Positions 1 through 9,870 of a stretch of 64,000 nt of DNA are shown in pieces. The stretch lies in contig OY829329.1 of NCBI GenBank assembly GCA_963691655.1, forward strand, positions 16,444,708-16,508,707. Direction: 5' to 3'. Both the position numbers and the translations under genes were made by a program. The notes under the pieces were generated by a model. It was not told the DNA's origin. It ran no database searches and saw only the letters and a list, made by a program, of their open reading frames with translations. Each line of letters begins with the position of its first letter. Positions within the stretch are counted from its first letter, which is position 1. This DNA is from Toxonevra muliebris. Lineage: Eukaryota; Arthropoda; Insecta; Diptera; Pallopteridae.

Positions 1-405
1 CAAAAACATAGTCTGACCTCAAGGCCCGAAAAAAACATTTTCTGTTGTGTGGCTGTGTTATTTTACGCGGTACTTCTAATCGTTCTAACGCTTTCCAAAA
101 ACATTTTCGTTTCACGGAATCAAGAGCCTTCTCGTAGTCAACAAAAATTGCATATAATGTAGTGTTAAACTCTGTACATTGCTCTATTATTACTCGCATT
201 GAGATTATATTATCCACACATGTTTGGTTGGCCATAAATCCTACTTGTAGTTTTCTTAGGCATTCATTTAATGTTTCGACTATTCGATTAAGCATAATCT
301 TGTTAAACACGATTTCCTTATTAGTTTTTAAGTATTCCGGTGGCATGTTGTTGATTCCTGCTGATTTTCCATTCTTAAGTGGCGAACATGCTTCTATATT
401 TTCTT
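1..405 (-). pseudogene. LINE reverse-transcriptase fragment (RTE-like)
   Basis: Read on the minus strand, this stretch gives a recognisable but incomplete non-LTR reverse transcriptase. An N-terminal block of the type NGKSAGINNMPPEYLK is followed by a shortened stretch, then CVDNIISMRVIIEQC and FVDYEKALDSVKRKMFW, which match the RT fingers/palm region of RTE-type LINEs. The usual FRPGRS-like segment before the CVDN motif is damaged and the catalytic YADD part is absent. The fragment runs off the left edge of the window. It is a dead 5'- and 3'-incomplete copy. Clade assignment rests on motif resemblance only. Confidence 0.7.
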
Positions 406-939
406 CTCGATTAGGCGCATGCGTTGGAATAGTTCTTGGCGGTCTTCTTCTCCGAGAAACGAAAAAAGGAAGCTCTGTATGGTTTGAGGCTATCTTCGCA
501 GGCCTTTCGAAATGCGCGCCTCACAGATTAAATTGTTTGGCCTCCATAGTAGCCGTATTGCCATTTAGGACATTAATAGGGATATTTTAGCGAGATTTAG
601 TTTCGGCCAGTTTTCTGGTTGAATTAAAAAACTTCTTTCTTTAATTTTAACGGTATAAAAATTTAGCCAAATCATTCTTAAATTAATTACTTCAAAAGGG
701 TCCATGCGAAACTTGATTCGGTTTGGGGGCATTTTTGACATGGAAACCCGGCTATGCCCTTTGTGTTTCTAACACTAATAGTATGGATGTGCGTTGCTTC
801 CTTGTAACTTCGCAATACGTATCCAACTTTGTCAAAGAATGCAACAGAAATTTTATAGACAGATGAAATCACATTTAAGAAAAATAGCCACATGAATGTG
901 CAACTTTTTTTTCAAATGAAACCGGTTTTGGAACATATG
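406..939. other. Intergenic, nothing recognised
   Basis: No open frame with a recognisable domain is seen on either strand. Short frames here have no motif, signal peptide or splice context. The stretch separates the LINE fragment from the inverted copy of the MBF2 promoter block. Confidence 0.5.
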
Positions 940-1115
940 CCGGAAGTCTGTCTCAAGACTTGGACGAGGTCTGTAGATGTGGTAATAACAATAGACTCGG
1001 GATAAGGAAAATCTTACTCGCAGCTGGAACTACACCAATGGAATACAATTAGTGCTTTGTAAATCTTTGCCAACCGAAACAAAAATGCATTTTTAGTACC
1101 GATAATGATAAGCGT
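940..1115 (-). repeat. Inverted copy of the MBF2-cluster flank block
   Basis: The reverse complement of this stretch matches the starts of the blocks at about 2085, 5955 and 9505. Shared landmarks are a run like GAATTACCCAG followed by TAATTGTATTC, the phrase CTGCGAGTAA and the GACCTCGTCCA...GTTTTGAGACAATCTT segment. Its position upstream of the plus-strand MBF2 gene mirrors the position of the direct copies upstream of the minus-strand genes, so it is the promoter-distal flank carried along in an inverted duplication. Confidence 0.75.
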
Positions 1116-1260
1116 GACTATCGTAATTCACAATTCTTTTCTATTCTCATATATATCAAAGTGAATATAAAAAGCATTTATTTGGAAAAAATTTATCAAT
1201 CGTTTATTAACAAGCAAAGAAATACTATTAAAGTCGAGACTAAAAGAATTGTACGCAATA

Positions 1261-1861
1261 ATGTTGAGTTTAAAGTGCCAACTGCTGTTGATCGCCTTCA
1301 TGAGTTTCATATATTTGGCCGACTTCAAAGATTCTCTATTATTACCACTCAGTAAAGTCTACCATGGGAGTCACCCTAATGGAGTCTATGAATTTACGGT
1401 GGGTCATCGATTTCCTGGTGAGTTTTAGAGCTGTTGTAATGTAATGTTGTTGCTTCGCAAATTTGGTGTACCGTATTCATGCTTTCGTCGTTTAAAAATA
1501 AAAATTAGTCCAAGACGTTTCTATTATAAATATATTACAAAATATAAAAAGTTTACTGTTAATTTTTATAAATAATTTCTTTTCTTAATTGATTTATTTT
1601 AAAGGTGATTATCTCGTTGGGGATGCGATTGATACAGTAAAAATCACCAATAATAAAAACGTCAGAGTTAATGTTAAATTCCCAAGTAATAATCATGTCG
1701 TCATAAGTCAAGTACAAATTTTTGCCAATGTGACCACTCATCGAATGGATGCATATCTTCTAGACGGCGGCTTTGGTCAATCATTTTTAGATCTATTGTT
1801 GATGGCACTGGGAACTGAACGCCTAAGCTACGCAGTGCACGTGTATGGGACGAGGATATAA
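1261..1861 (+). CDS. MBF2-family secreted protein, copy 1 (two exons)
   Basis: The gene is spliced: exon 1 is 1261-1417, the intron 1418-1604 (GTGAGT donor, TTTAAAG acceptor, phase 1) and exon 2 1605-1861, giving 137 residues. ATG 1261 was chosen because it opens a hydrophobic signal peptide (MLSLKCQLLLIAFMSFIYLA). The mature part has the MBF2 pattern: G-x-R-x-PGD near the exon junction, then ISQVQIF, a GGFGQSF block and a C-terminal YAVHVYGTRI. Apart from one Cys in the signal peptide there is none. The family is named after a silkworm co-activator, but most members are short secreted proteins of unknown role. A poly(A) signal AATAAA lies at 1898-1903. The minus-strand paralogue at 8578-9329 has the same exon structure and an exon 2 of exactly equal length (257 nt). 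Family call is by motif, not search. Confidence 0.75.
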
Positions 1862-2059
1862 ATAATTTTAATCTAAAAAAAAAAAAATTGTTTATTTAAT
1901 AAATTTAAGTTTTCATTGAATGGAATCAAGGAGAATTTATATATAATAAAATACAAATATAATACAATTAAAGAATTAAGAAAATAGATCCACTATTATT
2001 TTGGGTTCAGGAAAATTGCTATTGCTAGCACCCAAACAATGTTTATGTAAAGCTGATGG

Positions 2060-3381
2060 TAGCTATCCTGCTAAAAAAGCATTTTCTGTTTAGGTTGGCC
2101 AAGAATTACCCAGCACTAATTGTATTCACTTGGAGTAGTTTAGCAGTCAAGTGTTCAAAAGCTGCGAGTAATTTTCCCCATCCCGGGTCTATTGTTACCA
2201 CTTCTAAAGACCTCGTCCAGGTTTTGAGACAATCTTAGGGCCTACGTTCCAAAACGGATTTCTGTTTCACCTGTTGAGAAGTTTTTTTTTTTTTTTTGTT
2301 ATGAAATGTGTGAAATTATTTGAGAATAGAATTCAAGGTCAAGGTTGAACTGTTCATAAAATCTAAATAATTTTGATATGGTAGGCGACAAATTTGAAAA
2401 AAAAACATTCAACTGTAGAACAATCTCTAAAAGCCATATCTAAAGAAAAAATGAAGAGGTCATAATTCAATTTGTTCTGGTTTTCATACCCAATCCACAA
2501 GTGCGAAACTAGGTCGGGTTTTTTTACATTTAATGGGTGATCATTAATTTTTGTTTGTTACATAGAAAATCATTAGACATTGAAGATATTTGGGATATAC
2601 GCACCTAATTATTTTAAAAAATAAAAGAAAATGACGATGGGTTGCACTTTTTCTTTTTAGCGGATCTCAAATATATTTTTAAACCAAAATTTAAGACGAA
2701 AATTTAGACCAAAAATTAGTCTAAAATTTAAACTAAAATTCAGACCCCAATTTAAACTAAAATTTCGACCTGCTTTCAGCCCAACAACTAGACTAAGTAA
2801 TTCCGACTAAAAATATACAAAAACTCAGGCTCGATTTCAAACCAAACTCGAACTGAAAACCACAATAAAATTCAAACCAAGTTCAGACTAATCTTATTTT
2901 TCTTTTATGTGTTAACAGTCCACGGAGGATCTAAACCAAGCCTTCAACATCCATTCATCATGCATTATATTTGTACATGAATGGAAGGTACCTACAGTTT
3001 TATGTCAAATTCGAACTGCAAAGTGAAAAGTTTTTGTTAGGTAGTTTTTACTTTTGGAGGTTTGCCAAGGTGGTGGCCAGGTGGTGTAGAAAAATTTTTA
3101 TTTTGCATTTTTGATTTTTGACTGCACCAAGCATTGAACTCTAGAACACGCATTGCAATCTAGTACACTAACCACTAGCGACTAGGTTACGGCGTCTACT
3201 AAATGTATGGACCAAAATCAGATCAAAATTTAGTCCAAATTTTATACTAAAATTTTAAACAAAAATTCAGACAGAAATTTGAACTAAAATTTGTCGAAAT
3301 AATTTGCTCTTGATGTCCTATTTAAAATGGTAGATAAGATTAAAATTGATTTTTACTGGCCCACAGACTATCTCATTCATC
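2060..3381. repeat. Segmental duplication block, copy 1
   Basis: This block is repeated almost word for word at 5955-7980 and in part at 9505-9870. It holds the promoter-distal flank of a minus-strand MBF2 gene that is not present here, followed by AAATTTAGACC-type degenerate repeats (about 2680-2900 and 3200-3300) and the segment ending GGCCCACAGACTAT. At 3381 it stops abruptly against LINE sequence; copy 2 continues past this point. The join with the 3' flank of MBF2 copy 1 near 2060-2085 is a head-to-head inversion junction. No gene is seen in it. Confidence 0.75.
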
Positions 3382-5758
3382 GCACCAGTTATGTAAGAAA
3401 CCAGTTTTTTTCCAAGACTCATCATTTTTCCCATTCAATACATTCACTATATCAGAATGTGTCAAAGTTGTTTTTTGGAAATTTACAACACGTAATGTTG
3501 TTAAAATGGAGCATTTCCCAATAAAATGCTCAACGTTTGCTATCTCATTTAGATTGCAGAGTGTACAGTTTTTATTGTAAATGCCATTTAATTTTAATAG
3601 ATTGCACCTTGCTCTAAATATTACGGAGATTTTGTACCTGGCAATGGTATCACTGAAATATTTTTTGCCGATATTGAAATCTAAATGTTTATATATCCTT
3701 CGACCTCGATAGCCTATTGGATAGTGCACTAGACTTTCATCTGGGAGGTTCGGGTTCGATTCCCGTCTTCGTCTGGTAGTTAATTTTCATTACTTTCTTA
3801 TATTCACTATCAATATGAAGTGTATGAGAATTATAAGATAGTGTACAAGTGCACATATTGGTTGGTAATGTCAAAACCACCAAGCCGATAAAAAATTGCC
3901 ATACCGCCGTTCGGAATCGGCGTTAAACTGTAGGTCCAACTATGTGGTATCACAATGGGCCATTCAGGCCTAAGTGTGTCTTTCGACAGCCACTCCAACC
4001 TAACCTAACCTATATCCTTCCTTCACTTTTTTGGGACCGTTCCCACATACTACATCGAATTTTCTTATTCCTCATCATTAAAAGCCTTTCTTTTTTCATA
4101 TTCCAAATATTTGGGTTTAAATCTCTATCATCCCATCTTAAATTGAATTCCATTCCTATTTTATTTAGTGACTCAGCCCAAAATATGTTTTTTTGCAGTA
4201 CTTTCAGTGTCAGATTGTGTGGTAGTCTTTTGTTGCTGTACTCAAAAATCATTCTTTGTATATAATTTAGGTGTAGCGCAAGAGTATAAATGTGTCCACT
4301 TTCTATATTCGATTGCAACATTATGGCATAAGTAGGCGAGCATTCCGGGAGTCTTAAATAGAGTCTACGTCTTCAAATAGAGTGTAACCCCATACTTGAG
4401 CGGCATAACTTTGAGTGGCACGGCATACAGCTAGGAACATTCGCCATTTCGAGCTAAGATTTATGTCTTTTTTCGAAAAAAAAAAACTTGACCAAGCTGA
4501 ATTTATACAAATTTTTGCTGAGGTGTTACATTTAATAAGGTGTTTTTGAAAGCTCATTTTAGGGGTCAGTACTACCCCCAGATAACAATACTCATTGGTT
4601 ATCACTATATTTGAACCTTTAAATTGCCATTTTTCTCTACACGATAGTTTTCCGCCCTGTCTAAATACCATTATCGCCGATTTCTCCATATTCACCTCTA
4701 TATTCCACTTGTTGCAGTTAATCTCTAACTTGTTTATCATACTTTGTAACACGACAACTTCATCTGCCATTATCACTATGTCGTCCGCATATAACAGCAC
4801 TCTAATATTCATGTCATCGATATATAGACCACCTCCTAATTCCTCATGTATGTCATTTAAATATAAGGTGAATAGAAGCGGCGACATCAAACACCCTTGC
4901 CTAACTCCTGATAGCGTACAAAACTCTTCTGACACTTCATCATTCTCCTTCACCACGCATTTTGTATTCATGTACACTTTCTTCAAAAAATTTACACATT
5001 TAGTAGATAAACCAATATCATGCAGCTTGTAGAGAAGCAAATTTCTCGGTACCTTGTCAAAGGCTGCTCTGAAGTCCACAATGAAAGCATACACTATCTT
5101 TTTCTCGCTAAATTTCAAATTCACTATTGATGCAATGTTATACACATTGTCGGCTGCAGAGTATTTTTGCCTAAAACCGGCTTGAAATTCGGTCAAAATC
5201 TCATTCTCCGCCACCCATCTAACAATTCTTTCTTTCAAGACACCCATCATTATTTTCGCTATACAGTTCATGAAGCTAATTCCTCGGTAATTTGATACAA
5301 TTTCCCTATTACCCTTTTTAAATATCGGACAGATTATGCTGGTCTGAAAAGATATCCCTGTTTCTCCCATATTGTATAGGCGCGTAAACACATCAGCCAA
5401 CTCGTCCAGCAACTCCTGCGGGCTATTTTGGAAAAATTCGTACGATACACCGTCAATTCCTGGGGCTTTATTTGGTTTAGACTTTTTTAACATTTTTTCA
5501 ATCTCTCCCCTCGTTATTGGCTTATCCAAATCGTATATTTCAACTTTATTTGAAGCATATAGTACGTCTCTAGCATGTTGCACAGGGTTTAATAATGTGT
5601 CAAAATAGTTCTTAAAATCAGACACGCTAATACTTGATCCGAGATTTTTTCTTTGCCCTCTTATTTTGGAAGCCAAGCTCCACCACTGTTTCGAGTCTTT
5701 TACATTATTAATTCTTTTATTGAGTTCTAAAGTATGGCTCATATGTTTCGAGGATGCC
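3382..5758 (-). pseudogene. Non-LTR retrotransposon remnant with reverse transcriptase
   Basis: The main open frame (5742-4354, 462 residues) is a LINE reverse transcriptase with all core motifs: APGIDG (residues 93-98), IVDFRAAFD (about 222-230), GVRQGC (279-284) and catalytic YADD (318-321). The frame then hits a stop and a frameshift but homology continues at 4321-4010 and, beyond an inserted SINE, at 3701-3390, where a C-terminal Cys-His knuckle (CTLCN...EHFIGKC) is visible. No endonuclease domain is present, so the copy is 5'-truncated. On its 5' side it joins the signal-peptide exon of a broken MBF2 copy (5759-5818) and on its 3' side the duplicated block at 3381. No matching target duplication is seen, so part of the locus was probably lost. 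Clade not assigned with confidence. Confidence 0.85.
3702..4010 (+). repeat. tRNA-derived SINE (family 1) nested in the LINE
   Basis: A 309-bp insertion is bounded by a perfect 10-bp direct repeat TATATCCTTC (3692-3701 and 4011-4020). The head is tRNA-like with an A box (TAGCCTATTGG) and a B box (GGTTCGATTCCCG) in the right order. A unique body follows, then a 3' part starting ATCACAATGGGCC and ending in CCTAACCTAACC. Removing it and one repeat restores the LINE reading frame across the site, which confirms the insertion. The tRNA-like head is not a functional tRNA because its acceptor stem does not pair well. Other copies lie at 57652-57968 and in composite form at 56265-56646. Confidence 0.92.
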
Positions 5759-5818
5759 GGCCTAATATGTAAAACTTATGATGGCGATCAACACCAGAAG
5801 ATACTTTAAGCCCAACAT
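5759..5818 (-). pseudogene. MBF2-family copy 3, truncated signal-peptide exon
   Basis: From ATG 5818 on the minus strand the reading MLGLKYLLVLIAIISFTY matches the signal peptide of the intact copy at 9329 (MLSLKCLLVLIAYISFTY). The next codon is TAG where the intact paralogue has TCG, and one codon later the sequence becomes LINE. No exon 2 is found nearby. The promoter-side flank (5819-6400) still matches the other copies. It is a dead third member of the cluster, inactivated by a nonsense change and by loss of the rest of the gene at the LINE junction. Confidence 0.85.
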
Positions 5819-5954
5819 AATAGCTGGCAGTTCCTTTAGTTTAGACTTTAATATTATGTCTTTGCTTATTAATAAACGATAGTTAATTTTTATATGAGAA
5901 TAGTTAAGAGTTGAGAATTACGATAGTCACGCTTATCATTATCGTTATTAAAAA

Positions 5955-7980
5955 TGCATTTTTTATTTTGGTTAGCAAAGAATTACCCAGTAGTAATTGT
6001 ATTCCCTTGATGCAAAAGCTGCGAGTAAAATTTTCCTAGTCCCTAGTCGCACACATCTAAGGACCTCATCAAGGTCGTGAGACAATCTTTTGGCCTACGT
6101 TCCAAAACGGATTCCTCAAGATAATTCACTTGTTCAAAAGAGGGTTTTCGTTATAAAAAACGTGCGAATTAGTTTAAGAATAGAATTACTCAAGGTTGAA
6201 TTGGTCATAAAATTTAATTAATTTCGATATAGTAGGCTTCGATTTGAAAAAAAAAAAAAAAACATTTAATAGTAAAACAATTTATAAAAGCCATATCCAA
6301 AGAAAAATATGTGTAGAAAAATCAAGAGGTGATAATTCAATATGTACTTGTTTGTATACCCAATCCACTTTATATACCGTGTGGTGAATGTCTTCAATAA
6401 AGCGTAAAAAAGACGGTATCGAATATAAACCCAAAGTAAGACAAAATGTGCGAAATTAGGTTTGGTTTTTCACATTTAATGGGTGATCAGTAATTGGTGT
6501 TTGTTACATAGAAAATCATTAGACATTGAAGATATTTGGGATATATGAACCTAATTATTCTAAAAAATAAAAGAAAATGCAACCCATTGAAACACTTTTT
6601 TTTTCTAGAGGATCTCAAATATATTTTCAAACCAAAAAATTAAGACGAAAATTTAGACCAAAAATTAGTCTAAAATTTAAACTAAAATTCAGACCCATTT
6701 TAAACTAAAATTTCGACCTGTGTTGAGCCCAACAACTAGACTAAGTAATTCCGACTAAAAATATACAAAAACTGAGGCTCGATTTCAAACCAAACTCGAA
6801 CTGAAAACCACAATAAAATTCAAACCAAGTTCAGACTAATATATTTATGTTTTAACAATCCACGGAGGATCTAAACAAAGCCTTCCACATTCATTCATTA
6901 TGCATAATATTTGTACATGAATGGAAGGGACCCATAGTTTTATGTCAAATTCGAACTGCAAAGTGAAAAGTTTTTGTTAGGTAGTTTTTACTTTTGGAGG
7001 TTTGCCATTGTCAGCCAGGTGGTGTAGAAAAATTTTTATTTTCCATTTTTGATTTTTGACTGCACCAAGCATTGAACCCTAGAACACGCATTGCAATCAA
7101 GTACACTAACCACTAGGTTATGGCGTCTACTAAATGTATGGACCAAAATCAGATCAAAATTTAGTCCAAATTTTATATTAGGAGTATGAATGTATAAACT
7201 CGTAATTGTGACTAACTTCATATCTATCATACGCGCCATTTTTTTGACATTGACAGCTATTCTATCTCGAAGAGCGCCAAAAATACTATAAAAATTGATC
7301 TGTCAAATAATTTTCATAATTTTACAAAAGTGTTTTACTATAGCTGAAAATGTCGAATATTTCGTGGGATATGAAAGGTGTCGTGCATTTTGAGCTGTTG
7401 ATACCGAATGAAACGATCACTGGCGACCGCTACCGGCTACAATTGATGCGTTTGAGCCGAGCATTAAAGGATATGAGGCCAGAATATGAGAATAGACACG
7501 ACAAAGTTATTCTTCAGCATGATAATGCTCGGTCGCATGTTGCAAGGCAAGTAAAAACATACTTGGAAACGCTGAAATGGGAAGTGCTACCCCACCCGCC
7601 GAGTTCTTTCGAAGAACTCAAAAAATGGGTCGATTCGAATGGGAAGAACTCAAAAGATGAGGAGTTCTTTCGACGCGGAATCCGTATGCTACCAGAAAGA
7701 TGGGAAAAGGTTGTGGCTAACGATGGACAATACTTTAAAGAATAAATTTATAATCACTTTTTCACAATAAATGTCCAAATTACGAAAAAAAGTACGAGTT
7801 TATACATTCATACTCCCAATACTAAAATTTTAAACAAAAATTCAGACAGAAATTTGAACTAAAATTTGTCAAAAAAATTTTGCTCTTTATGTCCTATTTA
7901 TAATGAATGCTGACTCTAAAATGGTGTATAAGATTAAAATTGATTTTTACTGGCCCACAGACTATTTTATTCATCAATCA
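5955..7980. repeat. Segmental duplication block, copy 2
   Basis: Near-identical to 2085-3381, with small indels, and also related to 9505-9870. It includes the same degenerate AAATTTAGACC repeats (about 6640-6830) and the same CACGGAGGATCTAAAC segment. It is interrupted by a mariner derivative at 7178-7819. It continues past GGCCCACAGACTAT into sequence lost from copy 1, so copy 1 was truncated at the LINE join. No host gene is seen. Confidence 0.75.
7178..7819 (+). mobile_element. Internally deleted mariner element
   Basis: A 642-bp element starts TTAGGAGTATGAATG and ends with the inverted form; the 27-bp terminal inverted repeats differ at one base. It sits between TA dinucleotides (7176-7177 and 7820-7821). 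The paralogous block at about 3237-3245 shows the empty site with one TA. Inside, the frame 7350-7745 (131 residues) encodes the second half of a mariner transposase: WDMKGVVHFELL, the second catalytic Asp in QHDNARSHVARQVK, then a jump from LPHPP straight to SFEELKKWVDS, so the SPDLAPSDYHLF segment with the third Asp is missing. The N-terminal HTH and first Asp are also missing (only MSN remains before ISWD). It is a non-autonomous derivative needing transposase in trans. Confidence 0.93.
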
Positions 7981-8577
7981 TGAAATTGAGTTAGTGCTGT
8001 GCCAATTAGCCTAAGACCTCTATAGGAAAAAACTAAAAATTCACAAAAAAAAAGTTTTACCATGAGAAACCAAATTTAAAAAAAAAAAAAAAGACTTCGT
8101 TTTAGGAGACTAGCAGGGATTTGATTCCTTCGGGCTGTTGGCAAATTACATAAAAACTACGGAAATATTAGAACTCTATTCCAGAAAAAAATTGTGTCGG
8201 GGTTAGCTTCTAGATAGAATCCTACACTTATGGGTCCAAAATCAATTGCAAAATCGAGCGGAAAACTAATTAAAGCACCTAAGTATTTCCAGGCTCCAGA
8301 CAAGGCCAGTGTTTTCCAGTTTTAATTTCTAACTATCAGAGAAGTCTACAAACAATGTACACAGTCACTCACTATAGGATCAGCTATACATAAATATTGC
8401 TTTGGGTGCTAGCAGTAGCAATTTTCTTAAGCCTAAAATAAAGTCAGATCTATTCTTTTAATTCTCCAATTTTATTATATGTTTATTTTATACTATATAT
8501 AAATTTTCTTTGACTCTGTTCAATGAAAACTTTTTAAACAAACAATTGTTTTTTTTTTTTTTTTGGATTAAAATTAT
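7981..8577. other. Intergenic, 3' flank of MBF2 copy 2
   Basis: No coding signal. The part 8375-8470 is the inverted counterpart of 1975-2070 downstream of MBF2 copy 1 (shared landmark GGTGCTAGCAGTAGCAAT and its complement). AATAAA motifs on the minus strand at 8482-8487 and 8471-8476 are likely poly(A) signals of the minus-strand gene. A phrase like CTTCGTTTTAGGAGACT near 8094 recurs near 28148 and 28188. Confidence 0.55.
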
Positions 8578-9329
8578 TTATGCCCACGTCCCAAACACAT
8601 TCATTTTGTAATCAAAGCGTTTAGTTCCCTGGGCCACCACAAGCACCTCAGCGAAATTTTGACCAGATCCACCGGCAGTAAGAAATGCTTTTATATTAGG
8701 AGAGGTCACACCGACAAAAATTTGTATTTGACTTATGATGATACGATAATCTTTTGGGAAATTAAGTTTCAGTCGGACTGTTTTATCTGCTGAGACATTT
8801 ACTTTACTGGTCTTATGCTTAATAATACGATGACCTTTAAGAAAAGAGATTATATATAAAAATTAAAAGTAAAGTTTTTCTATATTGTAATATATTTATA
8901 ATAGAAACACATTGGACTGCTCTATTATTTTTAAACAATAGCCTTAATTCACAATAAGTTCCAAATGGCCTTGCATCATTGCAAATGCAAATTTTTTTTT
9001 TTTTTTTTTTTTGTATATCGCATATATTTGCTGTTGTGATAGCATTTGCAACTTATCGTGAATAGGGCTAATGGTTCGTTTAAAATAATAGCTTCCATCA
9101 TGTAGGAAAAGCAACAGCAACTTGCACTTGGTCTCAAAAACTCACCAGGAATTCTATCACCCAACAAAAATTCATAGACTCCATTCCCATGATCGATTCT
9201 TTCGAATTGCTCATATATTGGTTCTTGTGAGTCATTGTTTTCAGAAATTGGGATGTATATTTGATATTGGGCCGAATAAGTGAAACTTATGTAGGCGATC
9301 AACACCAGCAAACACTTTAAACTCAACAT
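8578..9329 (-). CDS. MBF2-family secreted protein, copy 2 (two exons)
   Basis: Minus-strand gene with exon 1 at 9329-9146 (184 nt), intron 9145-8835 (GTGAGT donor, TTAAAG acceptor, phase 1) and exon 2 at 8834-8578 (257 nt), giving 146 residues. ATG 9329 starts the signal peptide MLSLKCLLVLIAYISFTYSA; an earlier in-frame ATG at 9407 is less likely because the paralogue starts at the equivalent of 9329. The mature part has GVYEFLLGDRIPG at the exon junction, then ISQIQIF, a GGSGQNF block and a C-terminal NVFGTW, the same MBF2 layout as copy 1. The insert before the GNGVYEF motif is longer and acidic (SENNDSQEPIYEQFE). The intron is 124 nt longer than in copy 1, mostly because of a MITE at 8939-9070. 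Function unknown; likely secreted. Confidence 0.75.
8939..9070. mobile_element. MITE in the intron of MBF2 copy 2
   Basis: About 132 bp with imperfect ~31-bp terminal inverted repeats: left starts TAGCCTTAATTCACAATAAG and the right end, complemented, reads TAGCCCTATTCACGATAAG. The inside has an A/T-rich run of T. The intron of copy 1 lacks it, which gives an empty-site comparison. Superfamily is not identifiable from the termini alone. Confidence 0.75.
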
Positions 9330-9504
9330 AATAGCTAAAGATCCCTTCAGTTTAGACTTTAGTATTATTTCTTTCCTTGTTAATAAACAATAGATACATT
9401 TTTTCAAAATAAACGCTTTTTAATAACATATGAGAATAGGAAAGAGTTGAGAATTACGTTAGTCACGCTTATCATTATCGGTATTAAAAATGCATTTTTT
9501 GTTT

Positions 9505-9870
9505 CGGTTAACAAAGAATTACCCAGTAGTAATTGTTTTGCCTTGGTGTAGTTCCGCTGTTAAGTGTTCAAAAGATGCGAGTAAGATTTTCCTCACTCTA
9601 ACTCACACATAGGACCTCACCACGGTCTTGAGATAATCTTCGGGCCTACGTTCCAAAACGGCTTCCTAAATGTAATTCACCTGTTCAAAAGAGGTTTTTT
9701 GTTATAAAAAACGAAAGCGAATACTTTGAGAATAGAACTACTCAAGGTTTAACTGGTCATAAAATTTAATTAATTTCGAAGCCCACTAGGCTTCGATTTG
9801 AAAAAAAAAAAAACATTTATATGTAAAACAATCTATAAAAGCCATATTCAAAGGAAAATGTGTTGATTAT
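9505..9870. repeat. Segmental duplication block, copy 3 (partial)
   Basis: Matches the first ~360 bases of the blocks at 2085 and 5955 (GAATTACCCAGTAG, GGGCCTACGTTCCAAAACGG, AAAGCCATAT), after which homology ends near 9870. It lies upstream of the minus-strand MBF2 copy 2 and so probably represents the ancestral promoter-distal flank. Confidence 0.75.

Noticed and set aside
3702..3773. Possible tRNA genes at the SINE heads (also 56646, 57968)
   Set aside because: A and B boxes are present but the acceptor stem pairs poorly and each lies at the start of a SINE with target duplications.
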